Positions 1 to 6,225 of a stretch of 8,028 bases of DNA are shown here, piece by piece. Source of the stretch: Candidatus Acetothermia bacterium (GTDB lineage: Bacteria > Bipolaricaulota > Bipolaricaulia > Bipolaricaulales > Bipolaricaulaceae); the NCBI GenBank assembly GCA_011057175.1, contig DSBZ01000109.1, forward strand, positions 1 through 8,028, given 5' to 3'. The first letter of the stretch is position 1. Every line of letters begins with the position of its first letter. The notes under the pieces were generated by a model. That model was not told the DNA's origin and did no database searches. It was given only the letters and a program-made list of their open reading frames with translations. The translations under genes and the position numbers were made by a program.

Positions 1-981
1 CTCCCCCCCCAGGTCGAGCCGCGGATCGGGAAGAAGGATCCGGGGGAAGCGTTCGCCGATCGGGTACGGGAGATCCTCGCCGCGCTGGGTCTCCTGGAGG
101 TCTACACCCCCGGCCTCGTTCCGGCGGCAGGGGCCAAGGTGAGGTTGCGGAACCCGCTCGCCCAGGGTGGGGACGGGCTGAGGGCAGATCTCCTGGTGGG
201 GCTCCTCTCCGTGGTGGAGGAGAACCTCGCTGCCCAGGCCGCGGGCGTAGCCGTTTTCGAGGTCGGACGGGTGTTCCTGCTACAGGACGACAGCGTGAGG
301 GAGGAGGACCGCCTCGGAATCGCCCTCGCCGGCCGCCCCCCCCTCCCCCTCTCCGGGAAAAGGGAGTACTCCCTAGCTGACCTGAAGGGACTCCTCGACG
401 CCCTGCTCGCTGTGCTGCGGATCGGGAACATCGCGCTCGGGGAGAGCGAGGATGCTCGGCTTCACCCCCACCGCCGGGCCGGCATCTACCTCGGCGCCCG
501 GCAACCGTTGCCCGTTGCCCGCGCCCCGTCGGACCACAGACCACAGACCACGGACCACGGTTCAAAGACGCTGATCGGATGGCTCGGCGAAGTCTCCCCC
601 GCGTTGAGCGGGAACCTGCCCGGGGAGCGGCGGGTGTTGGCCCTCGAACTCGCCCTCTCTCCCCTCCGCACGGCGGCCCGCCCTCCGGAGCACCACCCCC
701 TTCCCCGCGCCCCAGCCTCGAAGCGCGATTTGTCGCTTCTCGTGCCGCAGGACGTTCCCGAGGGCGACATCCGGACGGAGCTCCTCGTCGACCCACTCGT
801 GGAGAGCGCGTTCCTGTACGACCTTTACCGCGGCGAGGGCGTCCCGCGCGGTCATCTCAGCCTGACCTACGAGATCGTGTTCCGCGACCCGGAACAGACC
901 TTGTCCTCGGAAGAGGTCGAGGAGGCGGTGGGGCGGATCCTCGCCCGCCTCGCCCCCCGAGGAGTGCGGATCCGGACCTAG
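1..981 (+). CDS. pheT: Phenylalanine--tRNA ligase beta subunit, 3' part (5' end outside window)
   Basis: The frame is open from base 1 to the TAG at 979-981 and encodes the last 326 residues of PheT, which with PheS charges tRNA-Phe in the cytoplasm as an alpha2-beta2 enzyme. Recognisable in order are the catalytic-like core stretch with NPLAQGGDGLRADLL (beginning near base 151), FEVGRVF (about 259-279), the IGWLGEVSP segment (about 571-597), and a C-terminal FDX-ACB anticodon-binding domain (about 715-978) with SKRDLSLLV, YDLYRGEGVPRG and the TLSSEEV helix. A GTG at 139 could be mistaken for a start, but coding similarity continues upstream to the window edge. A loop just before IGWLGE is expanded by about 20 residues encoded by tandem heptamer repeats (bases 500-560), which is odd for so conserved an enzyme. 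tsaE follows without any gap. Confidence 0.96.
   Translation, partial: LPPQVEPRIGKKDPGEAFADRVREILAALGLLEVYTPGLVPAAGAKVRLRNPLAQGGDGLRADLLVGLLSVVEENLAAQAAGVAVFEVGRVFLLQDDSVREEDRLGIALAGRPPLPLSGKREYSLADLKGLLDALLAVLRIGNIALGESEDARLHPHRRAGIYLGARQPLPVARAPSDHRPQTTDHGSKTLIGWLGEVSPALSGNLPGERRVLALELALSPLRTAARPPEHHPLPRAPASKRDLSLLVPQDVPEGDIRTELLVDPLVESAFLYDLYRGEGVPRGHLSLTYEIVFRDPEQTLSSEEVEEAVGRILARLAPRGVRIRT
500..560 (+). repeat. Heptamer tandem repeats inside pheT
   Basis: Two short heptamer arrays sit side by side inside the coding frame: CCGTTGC twice (505-518, with a third partial copy to 521), and GACCACA, GACCACA, GACCACG, GACCACG (532-559). The first array starts with an inverted repeat, GGCAAC (500-505) against GTTGCC (507-512). 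They encode a polar, low-complexity loop (about QPLPVARAPSDHRPQTTDHG) where other PheT proteins have only a tight turn before the IGWxGE segment. The frame stays open, so the insertion is tolerated. Heptamer arrays of this kind resemble the short tandem repeats dispersed in some genomes such as cyanobacterial STRRs; whether this one is dispersed cannot be seen from one window. Confidence 0.8.
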
Positions 982-1401
982 ATGGAGCGGATCGTCATCA
1001 CTCACGGCCCGGAGGAGACGGAGGAGGTGGGGGTGGAGCTTGCCTCTCGCCTCGCGAATGGGGACGTGGTGGCCCTTGTCGGGGAGCTCGGGGCGGGGAA
1101 GACGACGTTCGTGCGGGGCCTCGCCCGGGGGTTGTTTGTGAAGGACCCTGTTCTGTCCCCGAGTTTCCTCCTCGCCCGCAGCTACGAGGGACGCCTCCCT
1201 TTCCACCACCTCGATGCCTACCGGATCACCGCTCCCGGCGAGCTATCCGAGGTCGGACTGCGCGAGCTTCTCCCCCCTGACGAAGGGGTCACGGCGGTGG
1301 AGTGGGCGAACCGGATCACGGACCTCATCCCCCCGAAGGCGATCTGGGTCACCTTGGAGCACGCCGGGGAGGACCGCCGCCGGATCACCCTCCGTCGCTA
1401 G
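982..1401 (+). CDS. tsaE: tRNA threonylcarbamoyladenosine biosynthesis ATPase TsaE
   Basis: This 139-residue protein has the usual TsaE length. TsaE is the ATPase that works with TsaB and TsaD to put threonylcarbamoyl on A37 of ANN-decoding tRNAs. The P-loop GELGAGKT spans residues 34-41 and is followed by TFVRGLARGL. SPSFLLARSY (59-68) corresponds to the SPTF motif, HLDAYR (76-81) to the conserved HxDxYR segment, and VEWANRI (106-112) to the IEWxERI stretch. The ATG abuts the pheT stop (TAGATG), so the two are almost certainly cotranscribed and translationally coupled. No separate promoter or ribosome-binding site is evident beyond the pheT 3' end. The gene converges on amrS. Confidence 0.95.
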   Translation: MERIVITHGPEETEEVGVELASRLANGDVVALVGELGAGKTTFVRGLARGLFVKDPVLSPSFLLARSYEGRLPFHHLDAYRITAPGELSEVGLRELLPPDEGVTAVEWANRITDLIPPKAIWVTLEHAGEDRRRITLRR

Positions 1402-1490
1402 GGGGTCCGCGGTCGGTGAACCGCGATCCGTTCCGAGCGGTCGCCATTCCGTGACCCACCTTTGGGCCGTGTTCCCCCCGCCTCAAGGGG
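1402..1490. other. Convergent intergenic region tsaE/amrS with a weak hairpin
   Basis: This 89-bp gap separates the stops of tsaE and amrS. A hairpin with stem CGCGGT (1408-1413) and ACCGCG (1420-1425) and a six-base loop, extended by GG/CC past a 2x2 internal loop, lies just after the tsaE stop. A shorter CCCC/GGGG pairing sits at 1476-1490. Neither has a T-run, so an intrinsic terminator is possible but not shown. No gene is visible in it. Confidence 0.4.
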
Positions 1491-2501
1491 CTAGGACCAG
1501 ACCCCGGGGAGCACGTAGCCGCAGTCCGGACAACGCCCGTCCACGAGCACGTTCTCCACGACTTGGAACCCATAACGGCGGATGACGATCCGACCACAGG
1601 AGGGACACGCGGTATCCTCCCCCTCGCCCGGGAAGTTCCCCAGGTACACGAACCGCAGACCCGCCTCCCGCCCGATCCCGCGCGCCCGAAGGAGGGTCGG
1701 GAGGGGGGTCGGCGGCAGATCCTGAGCGCGGTACGAAGGGACGAAGCGCGACACGTGCCACGGGATGTCGGGAGAGATCCCAGCGAGGAACTGCGCGATC
1801 CACCCCAGCTCTTCGTCGGAGTCGTTCCGCCCCGGGATGACGAGCGTCGTCACCTCAACCCAGATCCCGGATGAGACCATCCGCCGGATCGTGGCGAGCA
1901 CGGGTTCCAGCGACCCCCCGCAGTACCGGCGGTAGAACTCGTCCGCGAACGCCTTGAGGTCCACGTTCGCCCCCTGGAGCCAGCCGTGGGCCGCCCCCAC
2001 CGCCTCCTCGGTCAGGTAACCGTTCGTGACGATCACGTTGCGGATCCCCTCCTGGCGGGCGAGGGCGCCCGTGTCGCGGCACATCTCGAAGAACACCGTC
2101 GGCTCGGTGTAGGTGTAGGCGATGATCGGGGCGCCGGTGCCCTTCGCCGCCCTCACGACCTCGGCCGGGGACACCGGTTCCCCGAGGACGCGGCCCCGAT
2201 GGTCCCGGGGGTACTGGGAGATGGTGTGGTTTTGGCAGAAATCACACCGGAAGTTGCACCCCACCGCGGCAATGGAGAGGGTCGGTGAGCCGGGAAGGAA
2301 GTGATAGAGGGGCTTCTTCTCGATCGGCTCGAGGGCCTGGGACACGAGGCGGCCATAGACGAGGGTGCGGAGGGTCCCGTCCCGGTTCTCCCGAACGCAG
2401 CACACGCCCCGCCCCCCGGGAGGGACGAGGCAGCGGTGAGCGCAGAGATTGCAGCGCACCCGTCCCTCTCCAGCCTCCTCCCACAGCATCGCCTCGTGCA
2501 T
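1491..2501 (-). CDS. amrS: AmmeMemoRadiSam-system radical SAM enzyme
   Basis: This 336-residue protein is a radical SAM enzyme of the family that co-occurs with AMMECR1 and MEMO1 domain proteins; its reaction is not established to my knowledge. The 4Fe-4S/SAM cluster motif CNFRCDFC is at residues 82-89. An N-terminal cysteine set (C17, C20, C24, C34) precedes it, and a C-terminal zinc-ribbon-like pair CPSC (299-302) and CPDC (324-327) ends in the family-typical PGVW tail. Other landmarks are YTYTEPTVFFE (129-139), VTNGYLT (158-164) and NVDLKAF (179-185). The frame stays open upstream to 2777, but that part overlaps yggS. ATG 2501 gives the family-like start MHEAMLWEE and lies 9 bases after a good -10 hexamer. 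No Shine-Dalgarno is seen, so the mRNA is probably leaderless. AMMECR1 and MEMO1 partners are not in the window. Confidence 0.93.
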   Translation of the reverse strand: MHEAMLWEEAGEGRVRCNLCAHRCLVPPGGRGVCCVRENRDGTLRTLVYGRLVSQALEPIEKKPLYHFLPGSPTLSIAAVGCNFRCDFCQNHTISQYPRDHRGRVLGEPVSPAEVVRAAKGTGAPIIAYTYTEPTVFFEMCRDTGALARQEGIRNVIVTNGYLTEEAVGAAHGWLQGANVDLKAFADEFYRRYCGGSLEPVLATIRRMVSSGIWVEVTTLVIPGRNDSDEELGWIAQFLAGISPDIPWHVSRFVPSYRAQDLPPTPLPTLLRARGIGREAGLRFVYLGNFPGEGEDTACPSCGRIVIRRYGFQVVENVLVDGRCPDCGYVLPGVWS

Positions 2502-2510
2502 GGCGGAGTC

Positions 2511-2540
2511 ATCGTACGGGTTGAACTCCGAGCCTGGCAA
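2511..2540 (-). promoter_or_regulatory. Predicted amrS promoter, nearly leaderless
   Basis: Reading the minus strand, TTGCCA (2540-2535; five of six to TTGACA) is followed after 18 bases by TACGAT (2516-2511). The start codon of amrS at 2501 begins 9 bases after the hexamer, so transcription should begin at or within about 3 bases of the ATG. The -35 element overlaps the best -35 candidate of the divergent yggS promoter. Confidence 0.6.
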
Positions 2541-2564
2541 GGAAGCTCGTCCCCGTGGTATCCT
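2534..2564 (+). promoter_or_regulatory. Predicted yggS promoter, nearly leaderless
   Basis: TATCCT (2559-2564) lies 9 bases before the yggS ATG at 2574, the same offset as for amrS on the other strand. The best -35 candidate is CTGGCA (2534-2539), four of six to consensus but with a long 19-base spacer. The -10 call is better supported than the -35. Confidence 0.45.
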
Positions 2565-2573
2565 GGGGTCCCA

Positions 2574-3230
2574 ATGCCATCGGATGAGATCTTCAGGCGT
2601 TGCCAAGACGTCCTGGCCCGCGTTCCGGCGGGGGTGACGATCGTCGCGGCGGCGAAGGGGAGAACCCCTGGCGAGATCCGGGCCGCGATCCGGGCGGGGA
2701 TCGGCCACATCGGGGAAAACTACGTCCAGGAGGCGGAGCGGAACAAGGAGGCCATCCCCGAGCCCGCGGCCTGGCACATGATCGGCCGCCTTCAGTCCAA
2801 CAAGGTACGGAGGGCCCTCCAGATCTTCAATTGGGTCCAGACCTTGGATTCACTGCGACTCGCCCAGAGGGTGAACGCTGGCCTTGCCCTTCATGGGAAG
2901 GCCATGCCTGTCCTCATCCAGGTGAACATCGGCCGCGAGCCGCAGAAGGCCGGCGTCCTTCCCGAGGACCTCTTCCCCCTCGCGCAAGCCATCCGGGATC
3001 TTCCCCGCCTTCGCTTCCGCGGCCTGATGGCCATCCCGCCGCCAGGGGAGAAGCCCGAGGACTCCCGGCCCCACTTCCGAGCCCTGCGGAGGCTGCTCGA
3101 GGGGCTGCGCGCAGAAGGGTTCGCCGTCGACACTCTGTCCATGGGGATGAGCACGGATTGGGAGATCGCCGTCGAGGAAGGGGCAACGATGGTCCGCCTG
3201 GGGACCCTCCTCTTCGGCCCCCGGCCGTAG
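2574..3230 (+). CDS. yggS: YggS-family PLP-binding (pyridoxal phosphate homeostasis) protein
   Basis: This is a 218-residue single-domain TIM-barrel protein of the YggS/PROSC (PLPBP) family, which binds pyridoxal 5'-phosphate and helps keep vitamin B6 and amino-acid pools balanced in the cytoplasm without a known catalytic reaction. Lys28 in VAAAKGR is the predicted PLP Schiff-base lysine. GENYVQEAE (47-55), WHMIGRLQSNK (67-77) and SMGMSTDWEIAVEEG (189-203), followed by VRLGTLLFG, are the family signatures, the latter forming the phosphate-binding end. The frame is open upstream to 2301, but ATG 2574 gives the normal N-terminus, matches the family length and follows a TATCCT hexamer by 9 bases. 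There is only a weak GGGG in place of a Shine-Dalgarno. It converges on feoB with 6 bp between stop codons and no room for a terminator. Confidence 0.94.
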   Translation: MPSDEIFRRCQDVLARVPAGVTIVAAAKGRTPGEIRAAIRAGIGHIGENYVQEAERNKEAIPEPAAWHMIGRLQSNKVRRALQIFNWVQTLDSLRLAQRVNAGLALHGKAMPVLIQVNIGREPQKAGVLPEDLFPLAQAIRDLPRLRFRGLMAIPPPGEKPEDSRPHFRALRRLLEGLRAEGFAVDTLSMGMSTDWEIAVEEGATMVRLGTLLFGPRP

Positions 3231-3236
3231 CGGGGT

Positions 3237-5117
3237 TCAGGTGCCGAGGGCGACCCGCGCGAGGAGAGCGAGGACGAGCCCCAGCCCCGTCGTCCCCAGG
3301 ACCACGATCCCCGTTCGCCGCCACCCCAGTTCCCTCCCCAACGCCCCCACGGTGGCCAAGCACGGAACGTAGAACATAACGAAAACGCTGAACACGATCA
3401 TCTGAACCCAAGATAGGGCCTCCACCCCTCCCGGGAGCGCCTGTTCGAGCATGACGAGGGACAGCTCCTTCCGGAGGACCCCCAGGACGAGGGGGACCCC
3501 AGCCTCGGCCGGGAGCCCCATCGGCCAGGTGACGAACCGCAAGGACGCGTTGAGCCATCGGGCCCACCCCAACGCTTCGGCCAGGGCGAGGAACGCGCTC
3601 GATACGGCGAGAAGGGGCAACGCGAGCATCACGAACCCCCGCAGCCGGAGCCACGTCTTCCCCAGAAGGTTCCTCCCCCGCGGACGGCGGTAGGGGGGGA
3701 TCTCGAGGATCAGCCCCGGTCCTGCTCCTGGGAGGACCTTCGTGAGCGCCCACCCCGCCAGGGCGATCACGAGGATATTCCCGAGGTAGAGGAGGAGCGC
3801 AGCAGCGGGACCCACGTACCTTCCCACGAGGCCCATGATGACGATCGTCCGTCCCGCACAGGGGACCATCACCGCCAGGGCCGCGGTGACGAGCCGGTCC
3901 CGCTCGTCGTCGAGGATGCGCGTGGCGAGCACCGCGGGGACCGTACACCCGTAGCCCAACAGGAACGGGATCACGCTCTTGCCGTGAAGGCCGATCCGGT
4001 GCATGAACCCGTCGAGGAGGTACCCCACCCGGGACATGTACCCCACGTCCTCGAGGAATGCGAGCAGCAACAGGAACGGGATGAGGTAGGGGAGGACGAT
4101 CGCGATCCCCGCCGCGAGGCCTTCCCACGCCCCGGCGAGGAACGCGGCGAGAGGTCCTCGACCCACAGCCCGGGTGAGCCACTCCGAGACACCCGTAAGC
4201 CACGGGGAGAGCGCCTCCTCGACCGTCCCCCCCGCCCAGAACACGAGCGCGAACATCCCGAGGAGGACGAGGACGAGGACAGGGTAGCCAAGGAAGGGGT
4301 GCATGAGGACGTCATCGAGCCTCTCCCTCCACCCGATGCGGGGCTGGCCGACCTGAGCCACGGCCTCGAACAGGCGCATCGCCTGGGCGTGACGCTCGTC
4401 GGCGAGGATCACCCCCGGGTCCTCCCCCCTTCCCCGGCCGAGCTCGGCGCGGGCGTCCCCGACCGCCTGAGCCATCGCGGGGTCAAGCACCGCGTCCGCC
4501 CCCGCGAGGAGTTGAGCCGCCCGGTGGATGGGGGATGGGCGTTGGAGATCGGGATTCCCAGGGATCGCCTCCACGATTCGAGCCAGGGCCCGCTCCACAT
4601 CAGGGGTATAGGGGGGCCGCTGCACCGGCCGCGCCTGGGGAAGGGCAGCGAGGAGCTCGACCAACCCCTGCCCCCGGCTGGCGATCGTGGTCACGACTGG
4701 GATCCCGAGGAGAGAGGACAGGGCCTCCCGATCGATCGCGATCCCCTTGTGCTCCGCCTCGTCCATCATGTTGAGGCAGAGGACGGTTGGGATCCCAAGC
4801 TCGGCGAGCTCGAGCGTCAGCTCAAGCGAGCGGCCGAGGAGGGACGCGTCCACCACTTGGACGACGGCATCCACTTCCCCCGAGAGGAGGAACTCCCGCG
4901 TGACCCGCTCCGCGAGGTCGTCGGCGAGGAGGGAGTACGTCCCGGGGAGGTCCACGACTTCCACCCGGTGCCCGCCGACGTTCGCTTGCCCCCGAATCGC
5001 CTCCACCGTTGTCCCGGGGAAGTTCGCCGTCACGGCGCGGTAGCCGACGATGGCGTTGAACAGGGTGGACTTCCCTGAGTTGGGCTGACCGACGAGGGCG
5101 ATGCGACGGACGTTCAC
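3237..5117 (-). CDS. feoB: Ferrous iron transport protein B (GTPase-coupled membrane transporter)
   Basis: FeoB imports Fe(II) across the inner membrane. The 626-residue protein has an N-terminal G domain with G1 GQPNSGKS (10-17), G2 within NFPGTTVE (T36/T37), G3 DLPG (56-59), G4 NMMD (116-119) and G5 SRG (147-149). A linker region follows, then a polytopic membrane domain from about residue 275 with GYGCTVPAVLATR (388-400), VPCAGRT (418-424), LRKE (548-551) and VPCLATVGALGRE (584-596). It is somewhat shorter than the well-studied gamma-proteobacterial proteins. The two gate motifs differ from the usual GCNVP and SCSARLP, with Thr for Asn and AGRT for SARL, so it belongs to a variant branch. 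The GTG start at 5117 overlaps the feoA stop by four bases (GTGA), implying coupling. The frame is open far upstream through feoA, but that reading has no FeoB similarity. Confidence 0.95.
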   Translation of the reverse strand: MNVRRIALVGQPNSGKSTLFNAIVGYRAVTANFPGTTVEAIRGQANVGGHRVEVVDLPGTYSLLADDLAERVTREFLLSGEVDAVVQVVDASLLGRSLELTLELAELGIPTVLCLNMMDEAEHKGIAIDREALSSLLGIPVVTTIASRGQGLVELLAALPQARPVQRPPYTPDVERALARIVEAIPGNPDLQRPSPIHRAAQLLAGADAVLDPAMAQAVGDARAELGRGRGEDPGVILADERHAQAMRLFEAVAQVGQPRIGWRERLDDVLMHPFLGYPVLVLVLLGMFALVFWAGGTVEEALSPWLTGVSEWLTRAVGRGPLAAFLAGAWEGLAAGIAIVLPYLIPFLLLLAFLEDVGYMSRVGYLLDGFMHRIGLHGKSVIPFLLGYGCTVPAVLATRILDDERDRLVTAALAVMVPCAGRTIVIMGLVGRYVGPAAALLLYLGNILVIALAGWALTKVLPGAGPGLILEIPPYRRPRGRNLLGKTWLRLRGFVMLALPLLAVSSAFLALAEALGWARWLNASLRFVTWPMGLPAEAGVPLVLGVLRKELSLVMLEQALPGGVEALSWVQMIVFSVFVMFYVPCLATVGALGRELGWRRTGIVVLGTTGLGLVLALLARVALGT

Positions 5118-5359
5118 GGCAGGGGCTGGACGAGGATCCGGCGGGCGAGGCCGCGGCCGAGGGCAACCCGACAGCCATCCACCTCCACGAGGACCGGGCC
5201 GCCCCATCCCCCCGCGGCCACGATGCGGACGAGGGCTCCCGGGCGCAACCCCAACCGCCGTAGGCGAAGGGCCGGACCTCGGCCGCCATGGATCGCCACG
5301 AGCCTTCCCACCCCCCCGGGGGGGAGGGAGGCCAATGAGGTGGCAAAAGCGAAACTCAT
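5114..5359 (-). CDS. feoA: Ferrous iron transport protein A
   Basis: This is a small cytoplasmic SH3-like FeoA protein of 81 residues from ATG 5359 (83 if the in-frame TTG at 5365 is used). FeoA is thought to bind the membrane transporter FeoB and support its activity. The fold signature is LRRLGLRPGALVRIV (residues 33-47), then the VLVEVDGCRVALGRGLARRILV hairpin (from about residue 56). It is the first gene of feoAB and overlaps feoB by four bases. A near-consensus promoter lies just upstream; the ATG begins 11 bases after the -10 hexamer and the TTG 5 bases after it, so the leader is very short or absent. A CAGG just before the TTG could serve as a minimal ribosome-binding site for the ATG. 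Confidence 0.93.
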   Translation of the reverse strand: MSFAFATSLASLPPGGVGRLVAIHGGRGPALRLRRLGLRPGALVRIVAAGGWGGPVLVEVDGCRVALGRGLARRILVQPLP

Positions 5360-5372
5360 TTTCAACCTGAAA
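5360..5372. promoter_or_regulatory. Palindrome over the feoA start, candidate metal-regulator operator
   Basis: TTTCA-ACC-TGAAA is a perfect 5+5 inverted repeat. It touches the end of the -10 hexamer and covers the predicted transcription start of feoAB, where a repressor would block initiation. Feo operons are commonly controlled by Fur- or DtxR/MntR-type repressors, but this site is not a clear match to either consensus, so the regulator is unassigned. Confidence 0.4.
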
Positions 5373-5399
5373 TCTACCCCAGAGGCCGTGCCCCGTCAA
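5371..5399 (-). promoter_or_regulatory. feoAB promoter
   Basis: On the minus strand, TTGACG (5399-5394) and TAGATT (5376-5371) are separated by exactly 17 bases. This is the best conventional promoter in the window. Transcription should start around 5365-5362, a few bases from the feoA ATG. Confidence 0.8.
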
Positions 5400-5460
5400 G
5401 GGTCGCAGAAGGGGCCCCCGGCAAGGGACATCCGCCCCGCCGCACCTTCGTCCTCCCCCC

Positions 5461-5466
5461 TATCCT
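5461..5466 (+). promoter_or_regulatory. -10 hexamer of the amidase gene, leaderless start
   Basis: TATCCT is followed by six C residues and then the GTG start at 5473. With normal -10 geometry, +1 falls on the G of GTG. The same hexamer sequence precedes yggS. No -35 match is visible at the expected distance, and no Shine-Dalgarno is present. Confidence 0.45.
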
Positions 5467-5472
5467 CCCCCC

Positions 5473-6105
5473 GTGCCCAAGCCGGCCATCGTCCTCCTCC
5501 TGTTCAGCCTCGTCATCGTCCTCACGGTGGCGATCGTGGCGACCCTGCCCCAAGCTCCGCGCGGACCGGTGGTCATCGTGATCGACCCCGGTCACGGCGG
5601 GCACGACCCTGGGGCCGTCGTCGCCGGAGTCCAGGAGAAGGACGTGAACCTCGCCCTCGCCCTCTGCGTCCTGAGGAAGGCCCAGGGCCGCGCCGATCTC
5701 CGGGTGATCCTCACCCGAACGACCGATCTCTATGTGGATCTCGTCGAGCGAGTGCGGATCGCCGAAGCAGCGGGCGCCCACCTCTACCTTTCCATCCACG
5801 CCAACTACCACCGCGACCCCACCGTGCGCGGGGTCGAGACGTGGGTGGACACAAGTGCTGGCGGGGAGAGCCTGCGGCTGGCGCGGGAGGTGCAGCGGGC
5901 GCTCGTTGCCGCGACCGGAGCCCCCGACCGGGGCGTCCGCCGCCAGACCCTGTACTTGCGCCACACCTCGCTTCCCACGGCGCTCGTGGAGGTGGGGTAC
6001 CTCTCCTGCCCCTCCGAGCGGGCGTTGCTCCTCGATTCCACCTACCAGGAGAAGATCGCCGATGGGATCCTCCGCGGCCTCCTCGCCTTCCTCGGGGCTC
6101 CGTAG
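5473..6105 (+). CDS. Membrane-anchored N-acetylmuramoyl-L-alanine amidase (Amidase_3)
   Basis: This 210-residue zinc amidase cuts the bond between N-acetylmuramic acid and the first L-alanine of the peptidoglycan stem peptide. Residues 4-24 form one hydrophobic segment after a Lys, acting as an uncleaved anchor or signal peptide that places the enzyme on the cell-wall side. The Amidase_3 fold follows with IDPGHGGHDPG (37-47; zinc ligand H41), QEKDVNL (54-60; E55), LYLSIHAN (104-111; H109) and VEVGYLSC (172-179; catalytic E173), so all expected metal and catalytic residues are present. There are no LysM, SH3 or AMIN modules. The GTG start is the only one that keeps the whole hydrophobic segment. 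It is divergent from feoA across a 113-bp gap, and the next gene downstream has its own promoter-like elements. Confidence 0.93.
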   Translation: MPKPAIVLLLFSLVIVLTVAIVATLPQAPRGPVVIVIDPGHGGHDPGAVVAGVQEKDVNLALALCVLRKAQGRADLRVILTRTTDLYVDLVERVRIAEAAGAHLYLSIHANYHRDPTVRGVETWVDTSAGGESLRLAREVQRALVAATGAPDRGVRRQTLYLRHTSLPTALVEVGYLSCPSERALLLDSTYQEKIADGILRGLLAFLGAP

Positions 6106-6173
6106 CCGAGCGATCTGCGCCGATTCAGCTTTCGCGTTTACTAGGAAAGGGACGCATGTCCCTCCCCTGGGGC

Positions 6174-6198
6174 TTGACAGGGGGCATCGGCCTATAAT
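6174..6198 (+). promoter_or_regulatory. Promoter-like elements with a 13-bp spacer
   Basis: A perfect TTGACA (6174-6179) and a perfect TATAAT (6193-6198) lie only 13 bp apart, against the normal 16-18. The TATAAT is well placed for the peptide gene, giving a leader of about 20 bases that includes the ribosome-binding site. The short spacer would make unaided use of both hexamers poor. Either the -10 works with a weak -35 (GGGCTT at 6170-6175) or an activator is needed. Confidence 0.55.
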
Positions 6199-6212
6199 GG
6201 AGTCGTCCTCAC

Positions 6213-6217
6213 AGGGG
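6213..6217 (+). promoter_or_regulatory. Ribosome-binding site deciding the start of the peptide gene
   Basis: AGGGG lies 8 bases before ATG 6226 but only 2 bases before the in-frame GTG 6220. The spacing favours the ATG. This SD-led start contrasts with the leaderless-style starts of the neighbouring housekeeping genes. Confidence 0.5.
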
Positions 6218-6225
6218 CGGTGGAG

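Larger units (their letters stand above)
6106..6225 (+). other. Intergenic region before the peptide gene, with a small inverted repeat
   Basis: This gap holds an inverted repeat, AGGGAC (6148-6153), loop GCAT, GTCCCT (6158-6163), with no T-run after it. It may be a weak amidase terminator or an operator just upstream of the promoter elements at 6174-6198. The composition turns less GC-biased here. Confidence 0.45.

Noticed and set aside
2301..2573. N-terminal extension of yggS
   Set aside because: It is antisense to amrS; YggS proteins normally begin near ATG 2574 and the length fits.
2502..2777. N-terminal extension of amrS
   Set aside because: It would overlap yggS and its promoter, adds no family-like sequence, and ATG 2501 gives the typical radical SAM N-terminus.
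4260..4281. GAGGAC hexamer repetition
   Set aside because: It codes the Val/Leu run of a feoB membrane helix; codon bias in a repetitive hydrophobic segment explains it.
3984..5078. Long open frame on the plus strand opposite feoB
   Set aside because: It is a shadow of a GC-rich gene: highly charged, low-complexity translation with no domain, while feoB on the other strand has all GTPase and membrane motifs.
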